A DNA stretch of 64,000 bases from Litoribacillus peritrichatus (GCF_039537985.1 NZ_BAABBN010000007.1:372001-436000), one strand, 5' to 3'; positions 50,807-60,600 are shown, counted from the stretch's first letter. Notes: generated by a model from the letters alone, not told the origin. Translations and numbers: made by a program.

Positions 50807-51970
50807 GTGCTGGATGTAAATAAATTGGTCAAAGCCACAAAAAACAAAGCTCAGGAATGGGTGAATAAAGGCTTCGTTGTTGCCAATAATGCAGCAGAGC
50901 GAGTGCTGTATAAAGATAACCTCATTCTTTCTGATAAAAGTGATTATGACATCATTGCTGAAAAAGGACTGATGACGGTTAAACGCTATCGTACTTTAAA
51001 TGCCGCCAGTATTGACGTGGATGGCCAGGAAGTTCCGGTGGCGGCGGACACCAAGCGGGTGCCTTTGGTGTTTGTTCCGCCGTTGGGTGCAACTGCTCAG
51101 ATTTTTGATCTGATGCCGACCCGGAGTTTGGTGCGTTATTATTTGGCTCGGGGCTACGATTGTTATCTGATTGACTGGGGTGATCCAAATCGCAGTCACG
51201 CAGGTTTGACCTTTGAAGACTATGTGACCGACTGGATGCCTCATGCCGTCGAGGCAGTGGCAAGAACCTCCGGACAAAAAGATTTCAGCCTCTTTGGCTA
51301 TTGCATGGGTGGCTTGTTTTGTCTCTTATACGCGGCTTGGTCGAAGAATGAGCATTTAACCAATTTGGTGACGGTGGCCAGTCCGATCGATGTTCAGCAA
51401 GTGGGGCCGGCGGGTAAAATCATGACGGTCATGCATCACGCGGCTAAAATCCTGTCACGGGTCAATAACGCCCCGGTCTCTTCCATGATTCGCCCTGAAC
51501 ATTTGCACGTTCCCGGTCGTTTGGTGGCGATTTCATTCAAACTCACCAACCCGTTGGGCAGCCTGATCAGTTACTGGGACTTATTAACCAGCATGGGGGA
51601 TCGGGAAGAGCTTTCTGAGCACACGACGATGTCGAACTGGTTTGAGGATATGGCCGATTACCCCGGTGGTATGATTCAGGAAATTATCAGTAAACTGGCG
51701 GTGGGTAATCAGTTTGCGGAAGGTGTGGTGAACATCAATGGTGGCAAGGCCTATTTCAGTGATATTAAGGCCAACTTGATGTCGTTTGCCGGCGACAATG
51801 ACAAAATTGTCGGGATTCGTGCGGCACGTCATCTGCTTGATGTGGTGGGCAGCCAGGATAAATCGTTTTATGTGGTGCCAGGCGGTCATGCCGGCGTTTT
51901 TGGTGGTTCTTCTGCGTCTCAATACGCGTGGGCGATGAGCGCAGATTGGCTGGACAGCCGCAGCTGTTAG
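50807..51970 (+). CDS. poly(3-hydroxyalkanoate) synthase-like protein
   Basis: The 387-residue alpha/beta-hydrolase has the PHA synthase nucleophile elbow FGYCMGGLF with Cys near residue 163, an Asp in AGDNDKIVG near 325 and a His in PGGHAGVFGG near 357. LIDWGDPNR is also typical of PhaC. It is shorter than class I/II PhaC and closest in size to class III. No phaE or phaR gene, and no beta-ketothiolase or reductase, is in the window. It may be a PhaC-like acyltransferase or a true synthase. Confidence 0.82.
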   Translation: MLDVNKLVKATKNKAQEWVNKGFVVANNAAERVLYKDNLILSDKSDYDIIAEKGLMTVKRYRTLNAASIDVDGQEVPVAADTKRVPLVFVPPLGATAQIFDLMPTRSLVRYYLARGYDCYLIDWGDPNRSHAGLTFEDYVTDWMPHAVEAVARTSGQKDFSLFGYCMGGLFCLLYAAWSKNEHLTNLVTVASPIDVQQVGPAGKIMTVMHHAAKILSRVNNAPVSSMIRPEHLHVPGRLVAISFKLTNPLGSLISYWDLLTSMGDREELSEHTTMSNWFEDMADYPGGMIQEIISKLAVGNQFAEGVVNINGGKAYFSDIKANLMSFAGDNDKIVGIRAARHLLDVVGSQDKSFYVVPGGHAGVFGGSSASQYAWAMSADWLDSRSC

Positions 51971-52014
51971 CTGCGTGGCTAGGTGTGGTTAATCGCGCAG
52001 ATGCCTGCGTTGGA

Positions 52015-52230
52015 TCAATCGGCTTTGTGGGCTTCTTTTTCTTTGGGTGCGCTCTTTAATACTTGTTGGCGCACTTGCAGGGCGACGTATTCCAATTGAT
52101 CGTCCGATAAATTGGAAACGTCCTGGCCTTGAGCTTTGAGCAACACTCTTAATTGCTTCAGTTTTTTTCTTTTTTTGTTGGCTTTGGAGCCGGGTATAAA
52201 AGCAAGTAAGTGCTGGAGCAGAGAACTCAT
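52015..52230 (-). CDS. small lysine-rich protein, unknown
   Basis: The 71-residue ORF (MSSLLQHLLAFIPG...) starts within one base of the rpiA stop (TAATG), so it is probably translationally coupled. It has a short hydrophobic N-terminus, a basic NKKRKKLKQL segment and a helical acidic-basic tail. No domain is recognised. The coupling and the composition support a real small protein, but homology is untested. Confidence 0.6.
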   Translation of the reverse strand: MSSLLQHLLAFIPGSKANKKRKKLKQLRVLLKAQGQDVSNLSDDQLEYVALQVRQQVLKSAPKEKEAHKAD

Positions 52231-52904
52231 TAGTTAGCCTTGAGCGTTGTTACGCCGTTGGTGGTGCCTAGCATCAACACGTCGGCGGGTCTTAACGCAA
52301 ACAAACCGCTGGTGATAACCCCTGTGATTTGGTTGATTTGAGATTCGAGTTCCATCGGGGAGTCGATTCTTAGGTTATGCACGTCAAGAATAACCCCGCC
52401 GTTGTCGGTAACCACGCCTTCACGATACACAGGATCGCCACCAAGTTTTACAATTTCGCGGGCGACAAAACTGCGGGCCATGGGAATCACTTCGACAGGC
52501 AATGGGAACTGACCTAACAGGCTGACCATCTTAGAGTCGTCTGCGATGCAGATAAATTCTTTTGCGCAGGCCGCTACAATTTTTTCTCGGGTTAAGGCTG
52601 CGCCGCCGCCTTTGATGAGTTCCAGCCGTTCGTTCGTTTCGTCGGCGCCGTCTACGTAGAATTCAAACGTGCCAACGGAGTTTAAGTCGAAGACCGAAAT
52701 GCCGTGGTCTTTCAGGCGGTCTTCTGAGGCTTTAGAGCTCGAAACCGCACCATCAAATAAGTCTTTGTGTTTGGCCAGGGCATCAATAAAGAAGTTGGCT
52801 GTGGAACCTGTGCCTATGCCAACGATGCTGTCTTTTTCAAGTTTTGGCAGGATGTAATCCAGCGCCGCTTGTGCGACAGCTTGCTTTAATTCGTCTTGAG
52901 TCAT
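52230..52904 (-). CDS. rpiA: ribose-5-phosphate isomerase A
   Basis: The 224-residue enzyme has GIGTGSTANFF near residue 26, DGADETN near 82 and KGGGAALTREK near 95. It interconverts ribose-5-phosphate and ribulose-5-phosphate. The ATG at 52904 matches the family N-terminus; longer starts are not conserved. It is divergent from ilvA, a common arrangement. Confidence 0.95.
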   Translation of the reverse strand: MTQDELKQAVAQAALDYILPKLEKDSIVGIGTGSTANFFIDALAKHKDLFDGAVSSSKASEDRLKDHGISVFDLNSVGTFEFYVDGADETNERLELIKGGGAALTREKIVAACAKEFICIADDSKMVSLLGQFPLPVEVIPMARSFVAREIVKLGGDPVYREGVVTDNGGVILDVHNLRIDSPMELESQINQITGVITSGLFALRPADVLMLGTTNGVTTLKAN

Positions 52905-53109
52905 TGTTTTTTCCGGGCCAGTAAATAATGGAGCGAATGATACCAAAGGGCGTCGGTATTTTATAGCGGTAGCCGTGTTGCCCCTCTGTAATGATAGTTT
53001 GTTTTCTGTCACTTTCTTTCATGGCGAATTCTATGCCTGATCCGTCAAACAGGGTATCCTATGTGATCATGTTTTAATTTCAGAAAATCTATTCACGGTA
53101 GGCCCTTTC

Positions 53110-54624
53110 ATGCTTCAGCAATACATAAAACGAATCTTGACCGCGCGAGTTTACGATGTAGCCATCGAATCGCCGATTGATCATGCAGGTTTTTTATCTG
53201 AAAGGCTGAACAATAATATTATTTTGAAGCGTGAAGATTTGCAGCCTGTTTACTCGTTTAAGTTGCGTGGTGCTTGTAACAAAGTCATGCAAATACCGGA
53301 AGAAGAGCGCAAGCGGGGCTTAATTGCGGCTTCCGCAGGCAACCATGCTCAGGGCTTGGCGTTAGTCGCTCAAAAACTTGGTGTGCCTTGCACCATTGTT
53401 ATGCCGAACACGACACCGGACATTAAAGTGGCGGCTGTACGGGCTCGTGGCGCTGAAGCGATATTGCATGGCGATACCTTCGATATTGCGTATCAGTACA
53501 GCCAGCAACTGGTGAAAGAAAAAGGATACGTCTACATACACCCTTACGATGATGAAGATGTGATTGCCGGCCAAGGAACGATTGGTATGGAGATCATGCA
53601 TCAAACACAAGGTGAAATAGACGCCATATTTGTGCCTGTGGGTGGTGGCGGTTTGATTGCCGGGATTGCTGCCTACATTAAGTACCTTCGCCCGGATGTA
53701 AAAATCATTGGGGTGGAATCTGATGAGTCGGCTTGTTTGTATGAAGCAATGAAAGCCGATGAGCGGGTGATTCTGGATCAGGTCGGGATTTTCGCAGATG
53801 GGGTGGCGGTTGCTCAAATTGGCGAAAATACCTGGAAGGTTGCACGAGATTTTGTGGATGAAGTGATCACTGTCTCCACCGATGAAATTTGTGCGGCGAT
53901 TAAAGACGTATTTAATGATACCCGCGCCATTTCAGAACCGGCGGGTGCTTTATCGGTGGCCGGGTTAAAGAAATACGTCGAACGGGACAATGTCCAGGGT
54001 CAAAACCTGGTTGCGGTCATCAGTGGAGCGAACACCAACTTTGACCGTTTGCGTCACGTTGCAGAGCGCGCTGAAATCGGCGAAAAACGGGAAGCATTAT
54101 TTGCAGTGACGATTCCCGAGCGCCCGGGTGCCTTCCGAAAGTTCTGCGAATTATTAGGCAAGCGCAATATCACCGAGTTCAATTACCGTTACGATGATAA
54201 CGATCAGGCACAGATATTTGCCGGAATTCAGTTAGGCGGAAATCAGCAGGACAGGGCTGCCATCGTTGAATCGTTAACCGGGGATGGTTATCAGGTGGTC
54301 GATTTAACCGACGACGAAATGGCGAAACTTCATGTTCGCTATATGGTGGGTGGCCGTGCGGAAGGCGCGACCAACGAAGTGGTTTATCGCTTTGAGTTCC
54401 CTGAGCGACCGGGGGCCTTGATGCGTTTCCTTAATCAGCTTGGCTATAAATGGAATATTTCTATGTTCCACTACCGTAACCATGGTGCTGCTTATGGCCG
54501 GGTTTTGGCGGGTTTACAGGTACCGGTTGAAGAGCAGAAACTGCTGCAGGAATATATGGATAAACTGGGTTACCGTTACTGGAATGAGACCGATAATCCG
54601 GCATATAAACTGTTTCTAAAATAG
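53110..54624 (+). CDS. ilvA: threonine ammonia-lyase, biosynthetic
   Basis: The 504-residue PLP enzyme has the lysine motif SFKLRGACNK near residue 55, SAGNHAQGLAL near 80 and VGGGGLIAGI near 180. Two C-terminal ACT-like regulatory domains (residues about 330-504) are typical of the isoleucine-inhibited form. It makes 2-oxobutanoate from threonine. A terminator follows. Confidence 0.95.
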   Translation: MLQQYIKRILTARVYDVAIESPIDHAGFLSERLNNNIILKREDLQPVYSFKLRGACNKVMQIPEEERKRGLIAASAGNHAQGLALVAQKLGVPCTIVMPNTTPDIKVAAVRARGAEAILHGDTFDIAYQYSQQLVKEKGYVYIHPYDDEDVIAGQGTIGMEIMHQTQGEIDAIFVPVGGGGLIAGIAAYIKYLRPDVKIIGVESDESACLYEAMKADERVILDQVGIFADGVAVAQIGENTWKVARDFVDEVITVSTDEICAAIKDVFNDTRAISEPAGALSVAGLKKYVERDNVQGQNLVAVISGANTNFDRLRHVAERAEIGEKREALFAVTIPERPGAFRKFCELLGKRNITEFNYRYDDNDQAQIFAGIQLGGNQQDRAAIVESLTGDGYQVVDLTDDEMAKLHVRYMVGGRAEGATNEVVYRFEFPERPGALMRFLNQLGYKWNISMFHYRNHGAAYGRVLAGLQVPVEEQKLLQEYMDKLGYRYWNETDNPAYKLFLK

Positions 54625-54641
54625 CTGTATCTTAACGAAGT

Positions 54642-54678
54642 AAAAGCCTTGGCGTGCTGTCACGTTCAAGGCTTTTTT
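54642..54678. terminator. terminator between ilvA and DUF1244 gene
   Basis: AAAAGCCTTG pairs with CAAGGCTTTT, with an inner GCGTG/CACGT stem, and a T-run follows on the + strand. The A-run allows use by the convergent DUF1244 gene. Confidence 0.85.
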
Positions 54679-54685
54679 CTGTGGA

Positions 54686-55003
54686 TTACTTTTTAGACAA
54701 GTTGTTGAACGCTTCCATTTGTTCTGGGGTGGCCGGCAGCTGGTGGTTCTCTTTCCATTCACTGTAAGGCATGCCATACACTCTTTCTCTGGCCTGATCA
54801 TCGGTCAGCTCAATGCTCAGATCATCCGCCGCCGCTTTATACCATTTGGAAAAGCAGTTTCGACAAAACCCGGCAAGAATCATTAGCTCTATATTCTGAA
54901 CGTCTTTGCGATTGTCTAAGTGTGACAACAAGCGACGGAACGCCGCAGCGTCCAACTGATCTTGTTGTTCTTGGGTTAAATGTGCAGGGGCTGTTTGTGT
55001 CAT
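54686..55003 (-). CDS. DUF1244 protein
   Basis: The 105-residue protein has the family signature AAFRRLLSHLDNRKDVQNIELMILAGFCRNCFSKW near residue 20 and MPYSEWK near 80. It has a conserved Cys pair. Function is unknown. It stands alone between ilvA and the tRNA gene. Confidence 0.9.
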   Translation of the reverse strand: MTQTAPAHLTQEQQDQLDAAAFRRLLSHLDNRKDVQNIELMILAGFCRNCFSKWYKAAADDLSIELTDDQARERVYGMPYSEWKENHQLPATPEQMEAFNNLSKK

Positions 55004-55169
55004 TTTGGTTTTCCTGTGAGGGCTGTTTGGTTTTAAAACCGATTATAAATCATGGAGGAAGGTGGAGAAATCGACTTTCTGAAAGATTATTTGGTAAATA
55101 AGTTACGCAGAGCTAGACGTCAGTTAGTTGTGACGTTAGAATTTCGCCTTCGCTTAATAAAAGCAAAAT

Positions 55170-55246
55170 GCACCCGTAGCTCAGCTGGATAGAGCGTCGC
55201 CCTCCGGAGGCGAAGGTCGCGCGTTCGAATCGCGCCGGGTGTACCA
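55170..55246 (+). tRNA. tRNA-Arg (anticodon CCG)
   Basis: The acceptor GCACCCG pairs with CGGGTGT (first pair G-U). The D loop has AGCTCAGCTGGATAGAGC. The anticodon stem TCGCC/GGCGA closes CTCCGGA with anticodon CCG. The T arm is GCGCG-TTCGAAT-CGCGC, and CCA is encoded. Confidence 0.97.
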
Positions 55247-55303
55247 TTCTTTGTATTTTCTATTTTTTCACGTGATCGTTTCGGACAATATTCAGAGCTC
55301 GAT

Positions 55304-56092
55304 ATGTTTGCTTTAACGCGTTACTGGCATTCCATATTTTTTTTGATGTTTGTGTCTCTATTCAGTACGTCAGTGCACGCGGAATCGAAAACGATAACCT
55401 TGGTTGCTGATTACTGGCCGCCTTATAACGGCACACCTGGCGCTGTGCATGAGGGTTATATGGTGACTTTAGTGCGTCTGGTATTTGAGCCGTTGGGCTA
55501 TCAGGTGACTTATAAAATGTTGCCTTGGAAGCGTGCAATTATTGAGACTCGAAAAGGCCGCTTTAATGCGGTGATTGGCGCAACACGCAAAGAGACACCC
55601 GATTTTATTTTTCCTGAACAAGAAGCGGGAATCAGTTATCTCAGCTTTTTCGTGAATAAACGTTCGCAGTGGCGTTATCAACACCCTGGTTCGTTGAGTA
55701 CAGTCTACCTCGGCGCAATTGACGGTTATGATTATAACGATTGGTTTTTGGATTACCTGGATGCGAATCCTGACCGGGTTTATCTCAGGTATGGTTATGC
55801 ACCGCTCAGGGATAATTTGTCGTTGCTCGTCAATGGCCGGTTGGATGCAGTGGCCGGAGATGTGAAAGCGGTGCACTGGATTGCTAACGAACTGGCGGTC
55901 TCGAACCAGATTCAACATGCAGGAAAGGACACGTCCGTGGCAGCTCAGCGAATTTATCATGCGTTTTCACCTGCAAAGAAAAGCTCGGCCAAATACGCAG
56001 AACTGTTGTCGCAAGGCATCGAGTCTCTGAGGCAGTCGGGCGAACTTCAAAAACTTATGAAAGCCTATCAGTTACAGGACTGGCGGGACTGA
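55304..56092 (+). CDS. periplasmic solute-binding protein, SBP_bac_3-like
   Basis: The 262-residue precursor has a signal peptide cleaved after VHA (about residue 26). It has a type-3 binding fold: LVADYWPPYNG near residue 33, EGYMVTLVRLVFEPLGY, LPWKRAIIETRKGRFNAVIGATRKETPDF, and LVNGRLDAVAGDVKAV near 184. No permease or ATPase is adjacent, so it may be a sensory or orphan binding protein. It lies between tRNA-Arg and a convergent diguanylate cyclase. Confidence 0.85.
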   Translation: MFALTRYWHSIFFLMFVSLFSTSVHAESKTITLVADYWPPYNGTPGAVHEGYMVTLVRLVFEPLGYQVTYKMLPWKRAIIETRKGRFNAVIGATRKETPDFIFPEQEAGISYLSFFVNKRSQWRYQHPGSLSTVYLGAIDGYDYNDWFLDYLDANPDRVYLRYGYAPLRDNLSLLVNGRLDAVAGDVKAVHWIANELAVSNQIQHAGKDTSVAAQRIYHAFSPAKKSSAKYAELLSQGIESLRQSGELQKLMKAYQLQDWRD

Positions 56093-56108
56093 TTCAAACC
56101 GAACGTCA

Positions 56109-57980
56109 TTAAGAGGGTGATTCCGCTGCTTTTGATATTGGCAGTACGCTCACACAATTTCGACCTCTGTTTTTAGAAAGGTACAGTGCTTCGTCGGCCT
56201 TATCGAACATTTCTTTTCGTTTGTCCACATCGCTGGGTATCTGAGTGGTAATGCCGATACTGACGGTCACTTGTAACATGGTGTTGGTCAGCTGAAAGGG
56301 CGTGCTGGCAATTCGGTTGCGTATTCTTTCAGCCACTTTAAAGGCTCCCTGTTCGTTGGTGTCGGGCAATAACACCACAAATTCTTCGCCGCCATAACGG
56401 GCGGTTTTGTCTTCCGGCCGGGAGACAATACTTTCTATATGTTCCGCCACCATTTTTAAGCATTCATCGCCGACCAGATGGCCGTGGTTGTCATTGAATT
56501 GTTTGAAGTGGTCGATGTCGATGACCAGTAGCGACAGAGGCCGTTGGAAGCGGTATGCCGTGGTGAAATAGTGCTGAAATTTATCGTCAAAGTAACCGCG
56601 ATTTTTTAAACCGGTTAACGCATCGGTGGCACTTAATTCCAGCAGTTGCTGGTTCAGTTTTTCCAGTTCAGAGGTCCGTTCAATGACTCGCTGCTCCAGC
56701 ATTTGGTTGGCTTCTTTTTGTACCTGTAGCGTTTCTTCTTGCGCTTGGCGAGCTTCACGTTCGTGCTCCAGGGCGGCCAGCTGGGCGGCAAATGCTTTGC
56801 GTTTCTCTTGGTTGAGGCGATCTGCTAAGGCGATGGATAACAGGATGATTTCCAGTGCCGAGCCAATTTGGGTGGCGCTTTCGGTGATGATGTTTTGTGG
56901 CAGGACGGTGAATTTGTTCAGGGCCAGTACGATTCCGCCAAACAACATGGACGTCCAGGCGACGGTAAAATAACGGGCTGAAATATCACCTTGGATGCAA
57001 CGGTAAATGCCAATAAATAGCAGCGACACACAGGTGATGATGGCTAAATATATGGTGGGTTGGATCATGGTTTTGTAGGTGAATAACAGCGAAGCCACCA
57101 TTTGCAGTGAACCCAGCCACGCAATGCCGTTCAGGTAGCGGTTGATCCACAGGTGGCTTTCCGGTTTTAACGACAGGAATCGAATGGAAAAGAAAGAGCC
57201 GAAGACCAATACGCCATTCAGAAAGAAGACGATGGATTGGTCGTTCCACCAGGTGGCGGTGGGCCATAGGTATTGAAAACTCAGACCGTTCAGAGACGCC
57301 AAAAATAAGGGCATGAAGCTGATGTAAGCGACATAATGAAGATAGGTTTTTTCGCTGACCGCCAGATAGACGAACAGGTTGTATAAGATCATCACCAGGG
57401 CGATGCCGAAATAAACGCCTTGAAAGATCACCCGGGATTGATCCACCTGATGGAAGTCGATGGGGTTCCAAAGCTCCATTGGAGCCTGAACTGAGCTGGT
57501 GGTTTTGATTTTGATGTATAAGTCGATTTTCTCATTGACGGAAAACGACAGGGGCACCAGAAAGTTTCGGCTTTGAATCAGTCGTTCATAGAAGGGCAGT
57601 TTGTCGCCCATCAGGATGTGGTTGGTGTAGATCCCGTTTTTGACCACGTAGATGTCAATGTAGTCGAGGACGGGGTAACCGATTTCCAAAATGCGATCCA
57701 ACCAAACCGCGTCGTCATTTCTGAAGGACACCTTTAACCAGAATGAAGATTTGGAATAGCCGAAGTTGAGTTGGTCTTTTTCGTTTTGTTGCCACTGATT
57801 ATCCGCCAACTCCTGAACGTGTTCAAAAGTGAGTGCGTGATTCGGGTCTTCAATAAAGGATATGTATTGGTCGAGTGCAATTCGTCGCTCGGTTTCTGTC
57901 AGGGAAACCACTTCTTTTGCGTTCACCGTACCGGAAATCAAGAGCCACAGCAGTGCGGCCAACCAAGAGTTCATTTGCAT
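56109..57980 (-). CDS. 7TMR-DISM diguanylate cyclase
   Basis: The 623-residue protein has a signal peptide, a periplasmic DISM domain (about 25-180), seven transmembrane segments, a coiled coil (ALEHEREARQAQEETLQVQKE) and a GGDEF domain with RYGGEEF near residue 528. RPED five residues before GGEEF gives an intact I-site. It should make c-di-GMP under product inhibition. The ATG at 57980 is chosen, and ATG 57974 is an alternative. Confidence 0.92.
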   Translation of the reverse strand: MQMNSWLAALLWLLISGTVNAKEVVSLTETERRIALDQYISFIEDPNHALTFEHVQELADNQWQQNEKDQLNFGYSKSSFWLKVSFRNDDAVWLDRILEIGYPVLDYIDIYVVKNGIYTNHILMGDKLPFYERLIQSRNFLVPLSFSVNEKIDLYIKIKTTSSVQAPMELWNPIDFHQVDQSRVIFQGVYFGIALVMILYNLFVYLAVSEKTYLHYVAYISFMPLFLASLNGLSFQYLWPTATWWNDQSIVFFLNGVLVFGSFFSIRFLSLKPESHLWINRYLNGIAWLGSLQMVASLLFTYKTMIQPTIYLAIITCVSLLFIGIYRCIQGDISARYFTVAWTSMLFGGIVLALNKFTVLPQNIITESATQIGSALEIILLSIALADRLNQEKRKAFAAQLAALEHEREARQAQEETLQVQKEANQMLEQRVIERTSELEKLNQQLLELSATDALTGLKNRGYFDDKFQHYFTTAYRFQRPLSLLVIDIDHFKQFNDNHGHLVGDECLKMVAEHIESIVSRPEDKTARYGGEEFVVLLPDTNEQGAFKVAERIRNRIASTPFQLTNTMLQVTVSIGITTQIPSDVDKRKEMFDKADEALYLSKNRGRNCVSVLPISKAAESPS

Positions 57981-58104
57981 GTAAATTCCCAAGACACGAG
58001 TCGTTATTTTTATTTTTAGTCTAGTACACTTCTGGGCATGGTTAATTCGTAGAACACGTCACGCCTTGTCCCAAGTGGCATGAAGACACATAGGGACATT
58101 TAAA

Positions 58105-58854
58105 CTAGGGCAGTAATGACGCTCGGATGTCTGCCAGCCGTTCAACCTGGTTGCCTTCGGTGTCAAAATTGAACGGGCTTAACCATTGTTCAAAAGCCGT
58201 AGATAAAACCGGCCACTCTTGGTCGATGACTGAAAACCAAGCGGTATCTCTGTTATGGCCTTTTACTATTTGCGCTTGGCGAAATATGCCTTCAAACTGG
58301 AAACCCAGTCGCAATGCGGCTTCTTTGGATGGCGTGTTCAGGGTATTGCATTTCCATTCGTAACGGCGATAGCCAAGTTGAAATGCGTGCTTCATCATCA
58401 AGTACATGGCTTCTGTGGAAACGGGCGTTCTTTGCATTAATGGCGAGAACTTCAGATGGCCCACTTCAATGCTCCCGGCATTGGGGGCGATTCTCAAATA
58501 AGCGGCAAGGCCTACGGCTTTGTTCGTTCGGTTGTCCATAATGGCATAAAACTGCTGGTCGTTTAATTTTGACTGTGCGGCCAGCCAGGTGGAATAGTCC
58601 TTTAATGATTCGAACGGGCCGTAAGGCAGGTAAGTCCAGCTGGCTGGTGATATGTCTTCCGTGTTCGCTGTATAAAGGTCGAATGTGTGCTTTTTGGGAT
58701 TCAGGATTTCCAGCCGACAGTAATTGCCTTGTTCGGCAATTTCTTGAGGGAAAGGTGGCGGAGTCCAGTCTGTGAGGGGAGTGCCTAGGGTTTGTCCGTA
58801 TTGGTTTTCTGTGGCGATGTTGTTGCCATGATCAGAGCGTGAATTCGTTTCCAT
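58105..58854 (-). CDS. GNAT acetyltransferase, RimJ/RimL-like
   Basis: The 249-residue protein has a GNAT fold: GLAAYLRIAPNAGSIEVGHLKF near residue 118, RTPVSTEAMYLMMKHAFQLGYRRYEWKCNTLNTPS near 145 and RLGFQFEGIFRQAQIVKGHNRDTAWF near 190. These fit the RimJ/RimL group that acetylates protein N-termini or small amines. The ATG at 58854 is preferred to the TTG at 58863. The substrate is unknown. Confidence 0.88.
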   Translation of the reverse strand: METNSRSDHGNNIATENQYGQTLGTPLTDWTPPPFPQEIAEQGNYCRLEILNPKKHTFDLYTANTEDISPASWTYLPYGPFESLKDYSTWLAAQSKLNDQQFYAIMDNRTNKAVGLAAYLRIAPNAGSIEVGHLKFSPLMQRTPVSTEAMYLMMKHAFQLGYRRYEWKCNTLNTPSKEAALRLGFQFEGIFRQAQIVKGHNRDTAWFSVIDQEWPVLSTAFEQWLSPFNFDTEGNQVERLADIRASLLP

Positions 58855-58882
58855 GTAATTCAAGTAAGCCTGTGTTATTGGT

Positions 58883-58911
58883 TTTCTAGCACCTAGTCTA
58901 GGTGCTAGAAA
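58883..58911. repeat. perfect 13-bp hairpin between S15 peptidase and GNAT genes
   Basis: TTTCTAGCACCTA and TAGGTGCTAGAAA form a perfect 13-bp stem with GTC as loop. No T-run follows on either strand. It sits in the 66-base gap between two - strand genes and may be a terminator, an mRNA stabiliser or a cruciform. Confidence 0.6.
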
Positions 58912-58920
58912 GCAATATGA

Positions 58921-60600
58921 CTACTCTTTAATCGGTAAATCTAACCAGGACTGATTGTTTTTATTGAATCGGAACTTCAACGAATAAATACTCAAAGTTG
59001 GTGGCGCATACAGCAAATCAAAGGTGTCGATAACCAGTGCCACCTTGTGACCTGCAGGTACGTCATAGGCGGTGGCTACCAGCTCAAGGTCGACCGTTTG
59101 GGTCTGATCTTCGTTGGCTTGGTAGTCTGTGATAGGGCCGTGAGTAATCAGGCGGCCAATGCCGACGGCATCCACATCGTACAAATAAGCAACCATCTGA
59201 TACTTGGATTTGCTGGGTTCGATGTTCAGGCGAAGTTTAGGAATGCCCCGCAGTTGCATGGTGTCGTCCAGTCGATTGGTCTCAAATACGATGCCGTTGA
59301 CCCGGCTGATCAAAGGAATGGATGTAATCACCGGGGCGGTTATTTCAGCGCCAACCAGGTTGGAAATCATCGGAATGCCTGTGGTGGCTAAAGTATCCAG
59401 CCCGGAAAGAATGGTGTCCGTCTGAGTCCACCATGGACGATATTGCGAGGTTTTAAGTTTGCCGTTACTGAGTAACCCGCGTGAGTGCAGGTACAGGCGT
59501 TGATCACTGATCAACGGGCTTGGCCATTGGCCCAGATTTTCATAATGGTCTTTTTGGTTTTTAGGCTCGACATTAAACGCAGACTCAAACTCGATTCCGT
59601 TGGCTTCACCTTTTAACCAACGGTCGAACCACATTTCGGTCTTGGTCCATAGGTAATGATCCTTGTTGGCGTTGATTAATCCCCAAAGTTCAGCGCTGGC
59701 GTGCATGCCCTGGCTGAGATCGAGACGCTTAGGCGTGGTCAGTTGTTCATAAAAATTCAGTGCCTGATTGGGCTGGAATAAGTTATCGCCGAAGTTATTG
59801 GCGATGTAAATGGGCACGTTTCGAGCGTTCAGGGCGTCGATGTATGTTCGGGGCGAGCGGACTCCGGCCCACTCCAAGGTTTCTTCAATGTTTTGATGTT
59901 TGATTAAGTTGCCATAGTTCTCTGCGATGTCTTCTTCCGGGTTGCCGGTGAGCTGACCTAATAAAGTAAGAAGACCACCCCAGATAAGACGAGGTGTTTC
60001 CTGGCCGTACAGAGATGCTTCCAGATCGCCCCAGGTACTCATTGCGACTACTGCAGATACTCGGTTGTCATGGGCGGCCCCCAAGAGACTGATGCCGGAA
60101 CCGTAAGAGATGCCCGAGGCGCCGATGCGGTTAATGTCGGTGGGGGTATGTTCGAGCAGCCAGTCGATCATCCGGCTGAAGTCGACCATGTCATTGGGGC
60201 CGGCCGTACCGATTTTGCCTGTGGATTCGCCAAAACCACGCGTGGCGTAGCTTAAAACGACGTAGCCCTGTTCGGCAAAACGTGCGGCTTGGGGAATGTA
60301 TTCATATTCGTCCATGGCCCAGCTATTAATAAAGATAATCGCCGGGTAACTGGCTTCGCCGGATGTGGGGACCAATACGTTGGCCGTGATTTCAGTGCCG
60401 TCGAAGCTGGTGACGACCACATCGTCGTTGACGATGTAGGCATCGGATGGGGGAAAGTGACCGGGAATGGAGGTGAAGCCGGCTAATAAGTTGGTTGCGT
60501 GTGCCAGATTACTTATTGCCGCAATGAAAAGAATGAACAGTCCGGCAAAGAACTGCAAGGTCAGTTTGGTTGCGAGCGGGCTCGCGGAGTGTGTGTTCAT
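58921..60600 (-). CDS. secreted S15/CocE-type peptidase or esterase
   Basis: The 559-residue precursor has a signal peptide (residues about 1-36). It has an alpha/beta-hydrolase domain with IIFINSW and the nucleophile elbow GASGISYGSG near residue 165. A C-terminal beta-sandwich (residues about 420-550, with YDVPAGHKVALVIDTFD) is typical of X-Pro dipeptidyl-peptidase S15 and CocE/NonD hydrolases. It should be exported. The substrate is unknown. Confidence 0.85.
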   Translation of the reverse strand: MNTHSASPLATKLTLQFFAGLFILFIAAISNLAHATNLLAGFTSIPGHFPPSDAYIVNDDVVVTSFDGTEITANVLVPTSGEASYPAIIFINSWAMDEYEYIPQAARFAEQGYVVLSYATRGFGESTGKIGTAGPNDMVDFSRMIDWLLEHTPTDINRIGASGISYGSGISLLGAAHDNRVSAVVAMSTWGDLEASLYGQETPRLIWGGLLTLLGQLTGNPEEDIAENYGNLIKHQNIEETLEWAGVRSPRTYIDALNARNVPIYIANNFGDNLFQPNQALNFYEQLTTPKRLDLSQGMHASAELWGLINANKDHYLWTKTEMWFDRWLKGEANGIEFESAFNVEPKNQKDHYENLGQWPSPLISDQRLYLHSRGLLSNGKLKTSQYRPWWTQTDTILSGLDTLATTGIPMISNLVGAEITAPVITSIPLISRVNGIVFETNRLDDTMQLRGIPKLRLNIEPSKSKYQMVAYLYDVDAVGIGRLITHGPITDYQANEDQTQTVDLELVATAYDVPAGHKVALVIDTFDLLYAPPTLSIYSLKFRFNKNNQSWLDLPIKE

